From Thiohalobacter sp. IOR34 (GTDB lineage Bacteria > Pseudomonadota > Gammaproteobacteria > Thiohalobacterales > Thiohalobacteraceae): a DNA stretch of 64,000 nt. This document shows, one piece after another, positions 20,870 to 29,395 of the stretch. Both the position numbers and the translations under genes were made by a program. How positions within the stretch are numbered: the first letter of the stretch is position 1; every line of letters starts with the position of its first letter. Location: positions 186,001-250,000 of the forward strand of contig NZ_CP128988.1 in NCBI RefSeq assembly GCF_030406045.1, written 5' to 3'. The notes below the pieces were generated by a model. The model did not search any database, was not told where the DNA came from, and saw only the letters and a list, made by a program, of their open reading frames with translations.

Positions 20870-22003
20870 TCAGTCTGGCAGCAGGTCGGCCAGCAGGTCG
20901 TCGAGGAAGCGCCGGCCGCGGGGCGTCGGTCGGATCCATTCACCGGTTTCCAGCAGACCCTTCTCGGCCGGCCGCTGCAGCGCGCTCTCCAGGGGCTCGA
21001 CCGGCAGGCCGGTCGCGGCGCGGAAATCCTCCCGCCGGAAACCGCTCTCCAGGCGCAGGGCGTTGAGCAGGTACTCGAAGAGGATGTCCGTCTCGCCGAG
21101 GATCTGCTCCGAGGCGATGCGTTGCGGCGTGGCGGCCGTCTGCAGATAGCGGCGTGGGTGGCGCTGCTTGGCATAGCGGCGGATCTGTCCGCTGGCCGCG
21201 TCGGTCAGCTTGCCATGGGCCCCGGCGCCGATGCCGAGGTAGTCGCCGAAACGCCAGTAGTTCAGGTTGTGTTGGCAGCCGTGGCCGGGGCGGGCCCAGG
21301 CGGAAACCTCGTAACGCGCATAGCCGGCCTCGGCAAGGCGCGCCTGTCCGGCGTCCTGGATGGCGGCGATGAGGTCGTCGCCGGGCAGTGCCGGCGGGTG
21401 GCGGTGGAACCAGGTGTTGGGTTCCAGGGTGAACTGGTACCAGGAGAGGTGCCCCGGTTGCAGGGCGAGGGCGGTGTCGAGGTCGGCCAGTGCCGCGTTC
21501 TGTGTCTGCCCGGGCTGGCCGAACATCAGGTCGAGGTTGATTCGTTCGAAGCCGGCCGCTCGGGCCTCGTCCACGGCCTGCAGCGCCTGGCCCCGGTCAT
21601 GGATGCGGCCGATGCGGGCGAGCTGGGCGTCGTCGAAGCTCTGTACGCCGATCGACAGCCGGCTCACGCCGGCGGCGCGGTACTCGGCGAAGCGGCCCCG
21701 TTCCAGGGCGCCCGGGTTGGCTTCCAGGGTGATCTCGGCATCGGGGCGCAGGCTAAGACGGCTGCGGATGCCGGACAGCAGGCGGTCGACGGCCTCGGCC
21801 GGCAGCAGGCTGGGTGTGCCACCGCCGATGAAGACGGTCTCCACGGTGCGTCCCCAGACCGCTGGCAGCTCCTGCTCGAGATCCGCCAGCAGGGCCGCGA
21901 CATAGGTGTCTGCGGGGATCTCGCCGCGCAGCTCATGGGAGTTGAAGTCGCAATAGGGGCACTTGCGCAGGCACCAGGGGATGTGGACATAGAGTGAGAG
22001 CAT
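20870..22003 (-). CDS. hemW: Radical-SAM haem chaperone HemW
   Basis: A 377-residue HemN-like protein with the radical-SAM cluster CLRKCPYC (Cys11, Cys15, Cys18), the GGGTPSLL SAM motif, ITLEANPG and SIGVQSFDD. It lacks the N-terminal extension of true coproporphyrinogen dehydrogenase HemN; HemW is known to bind haem and deliver it to respiratory enzymes. The start at 22003 gives MLSLYVHIPWCL. The frame continues 34 codons upstream, but those codons lie in a MITE-like element that ends 11 bp before the start. In relatives hemW follows rdgB; here the cobalamin island separates them. Confidence 0.94.
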   Translation of the reverse strand: MLSLYVHIPWCLRKCPYCDFNSHELRGEIPADTYVAALLADLEQELPAVWGRTVETVFIGGGTPSLLPAEAVDRLLSGIRSRLSLRPDAEITLEANPGALERGRFAEYRAAGVSRLSIGVQSFDDAQLARIGRIHDRGQALQAVDEARAAGFERINLDLMFGQPGQTQNAALADLDTALALQPGHLSWYQFTLEPNTWFHRHPPALPGDDLIAAIQDAGQARLAEAGYARYEVSAWARPGHGCQHNLNYWRFGDYLGIGAGAHGKLTDAASGQIRRYAKQRHPRRYLQTAATPQRIASEQILGETDILFEYLLNALRLESGFRREDFRAATGLPVEPLESALQRPAEKGLLETGEWIRPTPRGRRFLDDLLADLLPD

Positions 22004-22014
22004 GTTCGGTTGGG

Positions 22015-22202
22015 GTTGGTCCGCATTTTGACGAAGGATTCGGGTTTCAGGGCGAATCTGGCCAAGCTGCTTTGCCAGAGTCGGCCTGACATCGAACAGG
22101 TGCAAACTGTAACCCGCCCGGAGGACCTTTCATGGCCTGGCGTCCTGGGATTGCAGCTCGACCCCCGTTCATGCCGGCCGCCTTGGTGCAATATCCGGGC
22201 TA
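22015..22202 (-). mobile_element. MITE-like element M1, adjacent to hemW and the cobalamin island
   Basis: One end (22181-22202) is a clean right terminal repeat: CCTTGGTGCAATATCCGGGC then TA. The other end (22015-22036) is degenerate but continues ACGAAGGATTCGGGTTTCAG, matching the inner border of element M2. The interior shares CAAACTGTAACCCGCC and CATCGAACAG with M2/M3 but lacks their central palindrome, so it is a shortened copy of about 188 bp. The remaining 22203-22374 stretch contains no recognisable gene. Confidence 0.75.
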
Positions 22203-22374
22203 AAAGCCTCATTCAGAGTTTACCAGGCGCTCCGGATCAAGGCGTGCTCCGCAGGGAATGGCCGACCTTGCCAAGAGGTTCAATGCAGGGTCGGGCTGCC
22301 TGGCAAGCTCGCTGCGGGCGGGCCACGGCGGCTTTCCAGGCATGAAGGTCAGTGGCGGCAACGGGTACGAGCGG

Positions 22375-23772
22375 TCACTGGGTGGCTCCGTTCAAGGCGT
22401 TTTCCTCAGAGGGGGCATTGGACAATGACGTAAACCCAGCTGCCCGTGGTTTGGTCAGCGCTTGCCAGGCATGGACGTAGGCTTGCTGCTGCCAGTGTTT
22501 ATCCTTCCCGGCAAGCGAAAGGGCGAAAACCTTCCGGCCGGCGGCATCCAGGAAATGCACTGCGCTTTCGGTCTCGGCACGGCGCAGGAACCATGCCTGC
22601 CCGAGTCGTGGCAGCTCGATCTCCAGGCTGAACTGCGGGGCTTCCAGGCGCAGCCGGTCGCCATCGAGCAGGAAGACAGGATTGTCCACTGTCAGCCGGC
22701 ATTCCGCGCCGGTCCCGCTCGCCACCCGGGCGTGCAGCCGCCCCCACTGCGCAGCCGCTTCGAGGAGGTCGTCGATGCGCGCCCCCTGGACCCGGGCGGC
22801 GGACCAGGCGCCCGCGCCGCCGTCGCCTTCGCTCTCTGCGATGGCGGAGAGGATCTCGCCCAGCGGCGCATCGAAGTGGCGGGCGGCCTCTTCAGGGGTC
22901 CGTATCGGATCCTCGCGCAGCCATGCGCGCGCGCAGGCCTTCCAGTTTTCCAGGCCCATGCGCAGCGAGCGGCCGGCCTGCTCGCCCTCGCGGACCGCGC
23001 CGGTTTCGGTGTCGTACTTGTTGCCGTAACCGCGCGGCGTGATCATGAGGCCGTGCCGCGCATATGTCTGGCTGTTGCCGATCAGCACGGTGGTCAGCAT
23101 GCCAATCTTGCACTCCGCCATCTCTTTCAGGGTGACGAGCTGAATATCCTGTTTCTGCCGGTAGGCCGACTTGACGATGGCCACCGGCGTATCGGGTTTG
23201 CGGTAGCGCAGCAGAATGCGTTGTGCCTCGACGATCTGCTGGGTCCGACGGCCGCTCTTGGGATTGTAGAGCGCCACCACGAAATCGGCCCGGCCGGCCG
23301 CATCCAGCCGTCGGGCGATGCGCGGCCAGGGCGTCAGCAGATCCGACAGGGAGATGGCGCAGAAATCGTGGGTCAGGGGGGCGCCGATCAGGGACGCGGC
23401 GGCATTGAGTGCCGTGGCCCCGGGTATCACTTCCACTTCGATGTCACTTCCGGGTTCCCACCCGGCGGCGAACAGGGTCTCGTACGTGGGGCCGGCCATG
23501 CCATACACGCCGATGTCACCCGATGAGACCAGGGCCACCGTCTTGCCCTGCCGGGCACGCTCCCAGGCTTCGATACAGCGATCGATTTCCTCGGTCATGC
23601 CCTTGCGGACCACTTCCTTGCCATCGAGCAGGTCCCGCACCAGATTGATGTAGGTGGCATAGCCGATCACCGTATCGGCCTCGGCAATGGCCTCGCGGGC
23701 CCGTTGAGTCATGTGCTCGGCGCTGCCGGGCCCGAAGCCCACCAGCAGAATCTTGCCCTTGCGCGTGTTCAT
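22375..23772 (-). CDS. cobJ: Precorrin-3B C17-methyltransferase fused to a HmuS/ChuX-like domain
   Basis: Residues 1 to about 255 are a class III SAM methyltransferase of the CobJ/CbiH family, which methylates C17 and contracts the corrin ring: LLVGFGPGSAEHMTQRA, VSSGDIGVYGMAGP, VIPGATALNAAASLIGAPL, ALYNPKSGRR. CobJ/CbiH normally ends there. The extra 200 residues read like one repeat of hemin-degrading HmuS/ChuX proteins: a helical IRTPEEAARHFDAPLGEILSA, then LTVDNPVFLLD and a core with SLEIELPRLGQAWFLRRAET, VHFLDAAGRKVFAL and WQAL. The domain assignment is by eye and should be tested. It is the last gene of the cobalamin operon and overlaps cbiG by 4 bp. It has no Fe-S cysteine cluster, unlike the long CbiH60 form. 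Confidence 0.88.
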   Translation of the reverse strand: MNTRKGKILLVGFGPGSAEHMTQRAREAIAEADTVIGYATYINLVRDLLDGKEVVRKGMTEEIDRCIEAWERARQGKTVALVSSGDIGVYGMAGPTYETLFAAGWEPGSDIEVEVIPGATALNAAASLIGAPLTHDFCAISLSDLLTPWPRIARRLDAAGRADFVVALYNPKSGRRTQQIVEAQRILLRYRKPDTPVAIVKSAYRQKQDIQLVTLKEMAECKIGMLTTVLIGNSQTYARHGLMITPRGYGNKYDTETGAVREGEQAGRSLRMGLENWKACARAWLREDPIRTPEEAARHFDAPLGEILSAIAESEGDGGAGAWSAARVQGARIDDLLEAAAQWGRLHARVASGTGAECRLTVDNPVFLLDGDRLRLEAPQFSLEIELPRLGQAWFLRRAETESAVHFLDAAGRKVFALSLAGKDKHWQQQAYVHAWQALTKPRAAGFTSLSNAPSEENALNGATQ

Positions 23773-24890
23773 GCGTCCTCCAGCCAGGCGATGGATACGG
23801 TGGCATTGCGGCCATCGGGGCCGCGATGCTTGTGTTTTTCGATCAACAACCGGCGCATGTCGCCACCGGCCAGAATCAGGGCGGCGGCCTCGGCCACCGA
23901 TGGCGTGCCCATGTATTTGCGTACCGTCTCCGAGGGATTGGGCACTTCGATCCGTGCCAGTTCGTCCGCGGTATGGAAATGCAACTTCCAGCCATGACGC
24001 TCGGCAACGCGCAGCAGGCCGGCTTCGTCCGACTTGCGATCGATACTGCCCGCTGCGACGACCACCTCCGGCCCCCGATCCAGTCGGGCCAGGGCATCGC
24101 TAATGGCGGTTTCGATGGTCTCGGCGGGGGTGTCCCTGTCACAACCCAGCCCCAGGACGACACGCACGGGCGGTCGATAGATCACCAGTCCGGGATGGTC
24201 TTCCCGCAACCCCGCCGGCACCTCGCGATGGGTTATCCACAGCAGGGTGTCATACCGCTTGCGATCCACTGCTTCCAGACGATCATGACGATGAATATTG
24301 TCCGGCAGCGGTTTGTCTGCCGGCCACCAGGCCGTGGTGCCACATTCCTGCACCAGGGCCACCGGCTCTCCATTGACCACATCGGCGGCCGCATGCACCA
24401 GCGCCTCCCGTGAGGCCGACACCTGCCAGCCCCACTCCCGGCCCAGAATATCCACCGGCAGGGTACCCAGCGACTCGGAGGCCGTGGTCAGCACCGGCAG
24501 GGCGCCCAGCACGCCGGCCAGCTTCTCGGCAAAGGCATTGGCGCCACCGAGGTGCCCGGACAGCACGGGAATCACGAAACGACCGGCATCGTCCACCACC
24601 ACCACGCCCGGATCCACGTCCTTGCCCTTGAGGTGCGGAGCGATCAGGCGCACGGCGGCGCCGATGGAGAACACGAACACCAGCTGGTCGAACTCGCGAA
24701 ACAGCGTGCCGATGGCACCACCGAACGGCGGCTTGATGGGATGCACCTCGTTCGGCACATCCCTGGCCTCATCCGCAAAACGGGCACTGATGAACAGGGC
24801 GGCCTCGGGCAGGGCGGGGCCAAGTGCCGCCAGCCGCTTGGCGCCATGACGGGTAATGGCGACCATGGCGACGCGTTCGGCGGCGCTCAT
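23769..24890 (-). CDS. cbiG: Cobalt-precorrin-5A hydrolase
   Basis: Opens the delta-lactone of cobalt-precorrin-5A and releases acetaldehyde, a step specific to the oxygen-independent route. The 373-residue product has an N-terminal domain with PFGGAIGTLFREFDQLVFVFSIGAAVRLIAPHLKGKD-type sequence, a central DDAGRFVIPVLSGHLGGAN block and a C-terminal GLGCDRDTPAETIETAI domain, all family hallmarks. The start at 24890 overlaps the cobI stop (ATGA). The frame remains open upstream, but that part only shadows cobI. Confidence 0.93.
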   Translation of the reverse strand: MSAAERVAMVAITRHGAKRLAALGPALPEAALFISARFADEARDVPNEVHPIKPPFGGAIGTLFREFDQLVFVFSIGAAVRLIAPHLKGKDVDPGVVVVDDAGRFVIPVLSGHLGGANAFAEKLAGVLGALPVLTTASESLGTLPVDILGREWGWQVSASREALVHAAADVVNGEPVALVQECGTTAWWPADKPLPDNIHRHDRLEAVDRKRYDTLLWITHREVPAGLREDHPGLVIYRPPVRVVLGLGCDRDTPAETIETAISDALARLDRGPEVVVAAGSIDRKSDEAGLLRVAERHGWKLHFHTADELARIEVPNPSETVRKYMGTPSVAEAAALILAGGDMRRLLIEKHKHRGPDGRNATVSIAWLEDA

Positions 24891-25654
24891 CGGGCCGCCT
24901 CCCGGGTCTTTTTCCGGCAGCCGCGGACGATGGGTCCGCGGCTCCGATGCGGATTGCGCACCAGGATCAGCGAGAGGTAGTTCACCGTCTCGCCCCGAAG
25001 GCTCGCCAGATCGAGCACCTTCCGCTCCTCGGGCGTGCCGGCCCGCTCGATGAAGGCGCTGTGCGGGAGCAGGCCGCGCTTCTCGAGCAGGTCCAGCAGG
25101 TCGTCGAGCACCGGCTTGACCTTGAGCAGCACCAGGGTGTCGAAATCGGCCAGCAGGCGGTCGATCATCTCGACCCCGTAGCCGGCGGGCACGATGGCCA
25201 GGGTGTCGTCGGTCTCCGCCAGCGGCATCCCCAGACCGGCGGCGGCGGCGTTGAAGGAGGACACCCCCGGCACGGTTTCGATCTCCACCCCGGCATCGAG
25301 GGAGGCGACGGTTCGGGCCAGGTGGCCGAAGGTGGCATAGGTGGACGCGTCGCCCTCCACCAGGAACAGCACGTCCTCGCCGCGGCGCAGACGTTCGAGC
25401 ACCGTCTCCGCGGCCCGCAGCCAATGGCGCGCCAGCTTTTCCGCGTCGTGGGTCATGGGAAAGACCAGCGCGGTGTGTTCTTCCGGCAGGGGCAGGCCGG
25501 CACGCAGGGCGATGTCCAAGGCGAAGCTGTCGCTTTTGGCGCTGCGCACCGGGTAGGTCCAGTGGGCGTCGCCGGTGAGCAGTTCCCAGGCCCGGCGGGT
25601 GATCAGGCCGGGATCGCCGGGGCCGACGGAGACGCCGTACAGTTTGCCTTTCAT
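24887..25654 (-). CDS. cobI: Precorrin-2 C20-methyltransferase
   Basis: SAM-dependent methylation of (cobalt-)precorrin-2 at C20. The 255-residue class III methyltransferase shows LYGVSVGPGDPGLIT, FLVEGDASTYATF, ETVPGVSSFNAAAA and VLLKVKPVLDDLLD, as in CobI/CbiL. The ATG at 25654 is preceded by GGAGAGAGGATTGAG, which decides the start over one eight codons upstream. Its ribosome site lies within the end of cobL, suggesting translational coupling. Confidence 0.94.
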   Translation of the reverse strand: MKGKLYGVSVGPGDPGLITRRAWELLTGDAHWTYPVRSAKSDSFALDIALRAGLPLPEEHTALVFPMTHDAEKLARHWLRAAETVLERLRRGEDVLFLVEGDASTYATFGHLARTVASLDAGVEIETVPGVSSFNAAAAGLGMPLAETDDTLAIVPAGYGVEMIDRLLADFDTLVLLKVKPVLDDLLDLLEKRGLLPHSAFIERAGTPEERKVLDLASLRGETVNYLSLILVRNPHRSRGPIVRGCRKKTREAAR

Positions 25655-25655
25655 C

Positions 25656-26936
25656 TCAATCCTCTCTCCGTTGTGCACCGATGATCCACACCGGCGTCTC
25701 CGGCGCCAGCCGTTGCATGTCCAGGATGGGCTTGTTGCGGCAGACCGAGAGCTGGCAGAGTTCCCAGTCCGCTTCCCGTTCCTTCAGGCGGGTGACGGCG
25801 CGGTGCATGTTCTCCAGGGTGACGAAGTTCATGACCAGGCGCCCGCCGGGCCGGAGGCGCGAGAGCGCGATGTCGATCAGTTGTTCCAGTTCGCCTCCGG
25901 AGCCGCCGATGAAGACGGCATCCGGATCGGGCCAGCGGTCCAGTCCCTCGGGGGCCCTGGCATGGGTGAGGCGATAGTTAGTGAGGCGGAACCGGCGCTG
26001 GTTGCGGCGGACGATGGCGGCGTCCTCGGCGTTCTTTTCGATCGCGAAGACGAAGCCGTCCGGACACAGGCGGGCCGCCTCCATGCCGACGGAGCCGGAG
26101 CCGGCGCCGATGTCCCAGACGATGCTGTCGCGGCGCAATGCCATCCAGGCCAGCGACACGGCCCGCACCTCGCGCTTGGTGATCAGGCCGGCTCGCGGTT
26201 TGCGCTGGTGGTAGGCATCGTCGGCGAGCCCGAACAGCACCGGGGCAGGCAGGGCGGCGCGGGGGCGCAGGATCACGACGTTGGGGTCGCCGAAACGGCG
26301 ATCCCTGATTTCGGACGCCGGCAGGAAACCGGTCACCCGTTCCCCGGGCAGCAGCAGCCTTTCCGCGACGGCCATTTCGTATTCGTCGGCCAGCGACACG
26401 GCATCCAGCATGCGCGCGATGCGTCCGGGACCGTTTTCCGGACTGGTGAAGACGGCCAGCAGGTCGCCGCGCCGGATTGCCTGCAACAGGGGGTAGAGGC
26501 CGTGTTCGGGGCCGGCGTCCGCGTGCCATTCCCCCGTGTCCTTGCCGTGGATGGAAAAGATGCGGGCATCCTGCCAGGCGACACCCAAACGCGCGAAGGC
26601 CAGCTGCACGACTGAGGTGTTGGGCAGCACGCGGCAACGTTCGCGTCCCAGCTTGCCGATCAGGTAGCGGGCGATGCCGTGGCAGAGCGGGTCGCCGGTG
26701 GCGAGCACCACCACCTGCCTGCCTTGCGCCAGGCCCTCTTCGATCCATTCGGGCACCCGGCCCAGGGCGCCGGAAAGATCCCTCGTCTCGCACTCCGGCC
26801 GGATCTCTGCCGCGAACAGCGCCAGGGTGCGGGTGTGGCCGATCAGCAGGTCGGCGCCGCGGATCGAGTCCAGCGCGGCCCGGCTGAGCCCTTCGGCGCC
26901 GTTGTCGAGGACGCCGACGATGTGGCATTCAGGCAT
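25656..26936 (-). CDS. cobL: Precorrin-6Y C5,15-methyltransferase (decarboxylating), CbiE-CbiT fusion
   Basis: A 426-residue fusion of two enzymes. The N-terminal CbiE half (1 to about 205) is a class III methyltransferase with VLATGDPLCHGIARYL and VLPNTSVVQLAFARLG. The C-terminal CbiT half (about 210-426) is a Rossmann methyltransferase with VWDIGAGSGSVGMEAARL and AVFIGGSGGELEQLI. Together they methylate C5 and C15 and decarboxylate the C12 acetate. The gene overlaps the end of cbiD by 8 bp. Confidence 0.95.
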   Translation of the reverse strand: MPECHIVGVLDNGAEGLSRAALDSIRGADLLIGHTRTLALFAAEIRPECETRDLSGALGRVPEWIEEGLAQGRQVVVLATGDPLCHGIARYLIGKLGRERCRVLPNTSVVQLAFARLGVAWQDARIFSIHGKDTGEWHADAGPEHGLYPLLQAIRRGDLLAVFTSPENGPGRIARMLDAVSLADEYEMAVAERLLLPGERVTGFLPASEIRDRRFGDPNVVILRPRAALPAPVLFGLADDAYHQRKPRAGLITKREVRAVSLAWMALRRDSIVWDIGAGSGSVGMEAARLCPDGFVFAIEKNAEDAAIVRRNQRRFRLTNYRLTHARAPEGLDRWPDPDAVFIGGSGGELEQLIDIALSRLRPGGRLVMNFVTLENMHRAVTRLKEREADWELCQLSVCRNKPILDMQRLAPETPVWIIGAQRRED

Positions 26937-28086
26937 CCCGGACCTCCGCCATCTTGTTGCCCTCGAAGTCGCAGATCAGCACCCGCAGGCGGAACTTGCC
27001 CGGGTAGCGGGCGCTCAGCGTGGCGATGACCCGGCGGCCCAGGATCTCCAGGAAGCGGGCATCCAGGCCGATCTCCGCGAGCCGCTCCAGCGCGAAGCGC
27101 GCCGTGTTCGCCTCGCGGATGGTCTTGCACAATGCCTCGCCGGCGCCCGCCTCGGCGGCGATCTCGGCGACCAGGTCCGTGTTCACCGGATTGCGCCCGG
27201 CATGGGTGATGGTCTCGCCCTGGGCCATCTTCACCAGCTTGCCCACCATGCCGCCGATCACGACCTTGGGGATGCCGTTCTCCACCACGGCATCCAGCGC
27301 CGGTTTGAGAAAGTCGCCCATCTGCACGAAGCAGGCGGGCGCAAGCTGGGGCAGCTCCCGCATGACGAACTTCTCGGTGCGGCCGCCGGTGGTCAGGACC
27401 ACGGTGTCCTGTCCCTGCCGGGCGGCGACCTCGATGCCCTGGATCACGCTGGCCCGGAAGGCGGCGGTGGACCAGGGATGGACGATGCCCGTGGTGCCGA
27501 GGATGGAGATGCCGCCGACGATGCCCAGGCGGCCGTTCAAGGTGCGCTTGGCCATCTTCTCGCCGTCCGGCACCGAGATGGTCACCTCGATGCCGTGCGT
27601 TTCCAACAGTGCCGCCCCGGCCTCGGCGACGTTCTCGCAGATGTTCTTCCGCGGCACGGGGTTGATGGCCGGCCCGCCCACTTCCAGGCCCAGGCCGGGC
27701 TGGGTCACGGTGCCCACGCCGGGACCGCCCCGCAGGACGATCTCGCCGGGACGGTCCGGCAGCAGGCGCAGGTCCGCCGTCAGCCGCGCACGATTGGTGA
27801 CGTCGGGGTCGTCGCCGGCGTCCTTGACCACCACGGCATGGGCAGAGGTCTTTGTGGCGCGGCCCTCGCTGACCGCGAAGGTCACTTCCTTGCCGTTGGG
27901 CAGCCGGCAGCGGATCCGCGCCGGCACGCTTCCGGTCACCAGCCCGGCGGCCGCGGCGCGGGCGGCGGCCGCCGAGCAGGCGCCGGTGGTGAAGCCGGTG
28001 CGGTTGCCGCGCTTCTTCTTCCGCCCGCGCGGGCCGGAGGCCTTGGGCCGGGTATCCTCCGTGGCCAGGGGCTGCATGCTCACCAT
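26929..28086 (-). CDS. cbiD: Cobalt-precorrin-5B C1-methyltransferase
   Basis: Methylates C1 in the oxygen-independent pathway. The 385-residue protein has the CbiD signature NRTGFTTGACSAAAARAA near the start, then GGPGVGTVTQPGLGL, NPVPRKNI, GIVGGISILGTTGIV and TTGGRTEKFV. A basic Lys/Arg-rich leader precedes the signature. It begins inside the last codons of bluB (7-bp overlap) without an obvious ribosome site, consistent with coupling. Confidence 0.95.
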   Translation of the reverse strand: MVSMQPLATEDTRPKASGPRGRKKKRGNRTGFTTGACSAAAARAAAAGLVTGSVPARIRCRLPNGKEVTFAVSEGRATKTSAHAVVVKDAGDDPDVTNRARLTADLRLLPDRPGEIVLRGGPGVGTVTQPGLGLEVGGPAINPVPRKNICENVAEAGAALLETHGIEVTISVPDGEKMAKRTLNGRLGIVGGISILGTTGIVHPWSTAAFRASVIQGIEVAARQGQDTVVLTTGGRTEKFVMRELPQLAPACFVQMGDFLKPALDAVVENGIPKVVIGGMVGKLVKMAQGETITHAGRNPVNTDLVAEIAAEAGAGEALCKTIREANTARFALERLAEIGLDARFLEILGRRVIATLSARYPGKFRLRVLICDFEGNKMAEVRDA

Positions 28087-28733
28087 CGGTCGTAGTGGAT
28101 CAGTTCATCGATCGGCAGGCGGGGCAGCCAGCCGGCCTTTTCCAGTTCCGGTTTTTCGTGGAAGCCGCTGACGTGGCCGACGCAGAGGTAGGCGATGGGC
28201 ACGATGCCTTCCGGAATGCCGAGGACCTCCTTCAGCCGGTCGGGATGGAGGATGCTCACCCAGCCGACGCCGAGGTTTTCCGCCCGCGCCGCGAGCCAAA
28301 GGTTCTGCACGGCGCAGACCGTGCTGTAGAGATCCATCTCGGGCTGGCTGGTGCGGCCGATGACCGGCCCGCCGGTGCGGCTGCGGTCGCAGGTGACCAC
28401 CAGCCCCAAGGGCGCCTCCAGGATGCCCTCCAGCTTGAAGGCGCGGTATTTCTCCCGCCGCGCCTCGTCGAACATTTCCGCGGCTTCCCGGTGGGCCGCC
28501 TCGAAATCCTCCTTGATGCGCCGGCGGATGGCGCGGTCGCGCACGATGATGAAGTCCCAGGGCTGCATGAAGCCGACGCTGGGGGCGTGATGGGCGGCGT
28601 CCAGGAGCCGGCGCAGCACTGCCTCGTCCACCGGGTCGGGGAGGAACTCGCGGCGGGTGTCGCGGCGGTGGTAGAGCACCTTGTAGAACCCCGCGCGCTC
28701 GGCCGGGGTGATCTCGGGCCGGATGCCGCTCAT
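28080..28733 (-). CDS. bluB: 5,6-dimethylbenzimidazole synthase
   Basis: Nitroreductase-fold flavoenzyme that converts FMNH2 with O2 to the lower ligand of cobalamin. The 217-residue product carries FYKVLYHRRDTRREFLPDPV, the BluB-specific HHAPSVGFMQPWDFI, and LGVGWVSILHPDRLKEVLGIP. Because its chemistry requires oxygen, its presence beside oxygen-independent ring genes is informative. It overlaps the cobH stop by 4 bp. Confidence 0.93.
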   Translation of the reverse strand: MSGIRPEITPAERAGFYKVLYHRRDTRREFLPDPVDEAVLRRLLDAAHHAPSVGFMQPWDFIIVRDRAIRRRIKEDFEAAHREAAEMFDEARREKYRAFKLEGILEAPLGLVVTCDRSRTGGPVIGRTSQPEMDLYSTVCAVQNLWLAARAENLGVGWVSILHPDRLKEVLGIPEGIVPIAYLCVGHVSGFHEKPELEKAGWLPRLPIDELIHYDRW

Positions 28734-29395
28734 GACGCCTGTCTTGCCTTCTCGGCCTCGGCCAGCAGCGCGTGGATGGCGGCGACCACCAGGGTGGAGC
28801 CGCCCTTGCGGCCCTCGGTGATGATCCAGGGTAGATCACTGAGGGCGGCGATCGCCGCCTTGGACTCGGCGGCGGAGACGAAGCCCACCGGCATGCCGAT
28901 GACCAGCGCCGGGCGGGCGCCTTCTGTCTCGCACAGCCGCTTGACCTCCAGCAGGGCGGTGGGGGCGTTGCCGATGGCGACGATGCCGTCCGTGAGCAGG
29001 CCCAGCCGGTGCGCCTTGCGCATCGCCTGCACGGCGCGGGTGCTGTTCTCGGCCTTTGCACTGGCGATCACGTCCTCGTCCGAGATGAACTGGTGGGTGT
29101 CGATGCCGAAATGGGCCAGGCGGGGTTTCGACAAGCCCACGCAGATCATCTCCACGTCGGCGACGATGGGCCGGCCGCGCAGGATGGCGTCGATGCCGGC
29201 CTGCACGGCATCGGGATGGAAGCGGGCCAGGCCGTTGAACTCGAAGTCTGCCGTGGCGTGGATCATGCGCCGGACCAGGGGCCACTGTTCGGCGGTATAG
29301 CCGTGCGGGCCGGCCTCGCGGTCGATGATGGCGAAAGAATCGTGCTCGATCTGCCGGCCGGCCTGGGTCAACTGTTCGGTGATGCGCTCGCTCAT
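28730..29395 (-). CDS. cobH: Precorrin-8X methylmutase
   Basis: Moves the methyl group from C11 to C12 to give (cobalt-)hydrogenobyrinate/cobyrinate. The 221-residue protein has the catalytic histidine in RRMIHATADFEF (His46), VEMICVGLSKPRL, GIVAIGNAPTALL and ALVIGMPVGFVSAAESK, all typical. It overlaps cbiX by 4 bp (ATGA). Confidence 0.95.
   Translation of the reverse strand: MSERITEQLTQAGRQIEHDSFAIIDREAGPHGYTAEQWPLVRRMIHATADFEFNGLARFHPDAVQAGIDAILRGRPIVADVEMICVGLSKPRLAHFGIDTHQFISDEDVIASAKAENSTRAVQAMRKAHRLGLLTDGIVAIGNAPTALLEVKRLCETEGARPALVIGMPVGFVSAAESKAAIAALSDLPWIITEGRKGGSTLVVAAIHALLAEAEKARQAS

Noticed and set aside
20425-20939. Open frames running through palindrome copy 3 between rimO and hemW
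   Set aside because: Their sequence is mostly antisense to rimO or translated palindrome (PVGAASRPR-type peptides that recur at every palindrome), so they are artefacts of the repeat.
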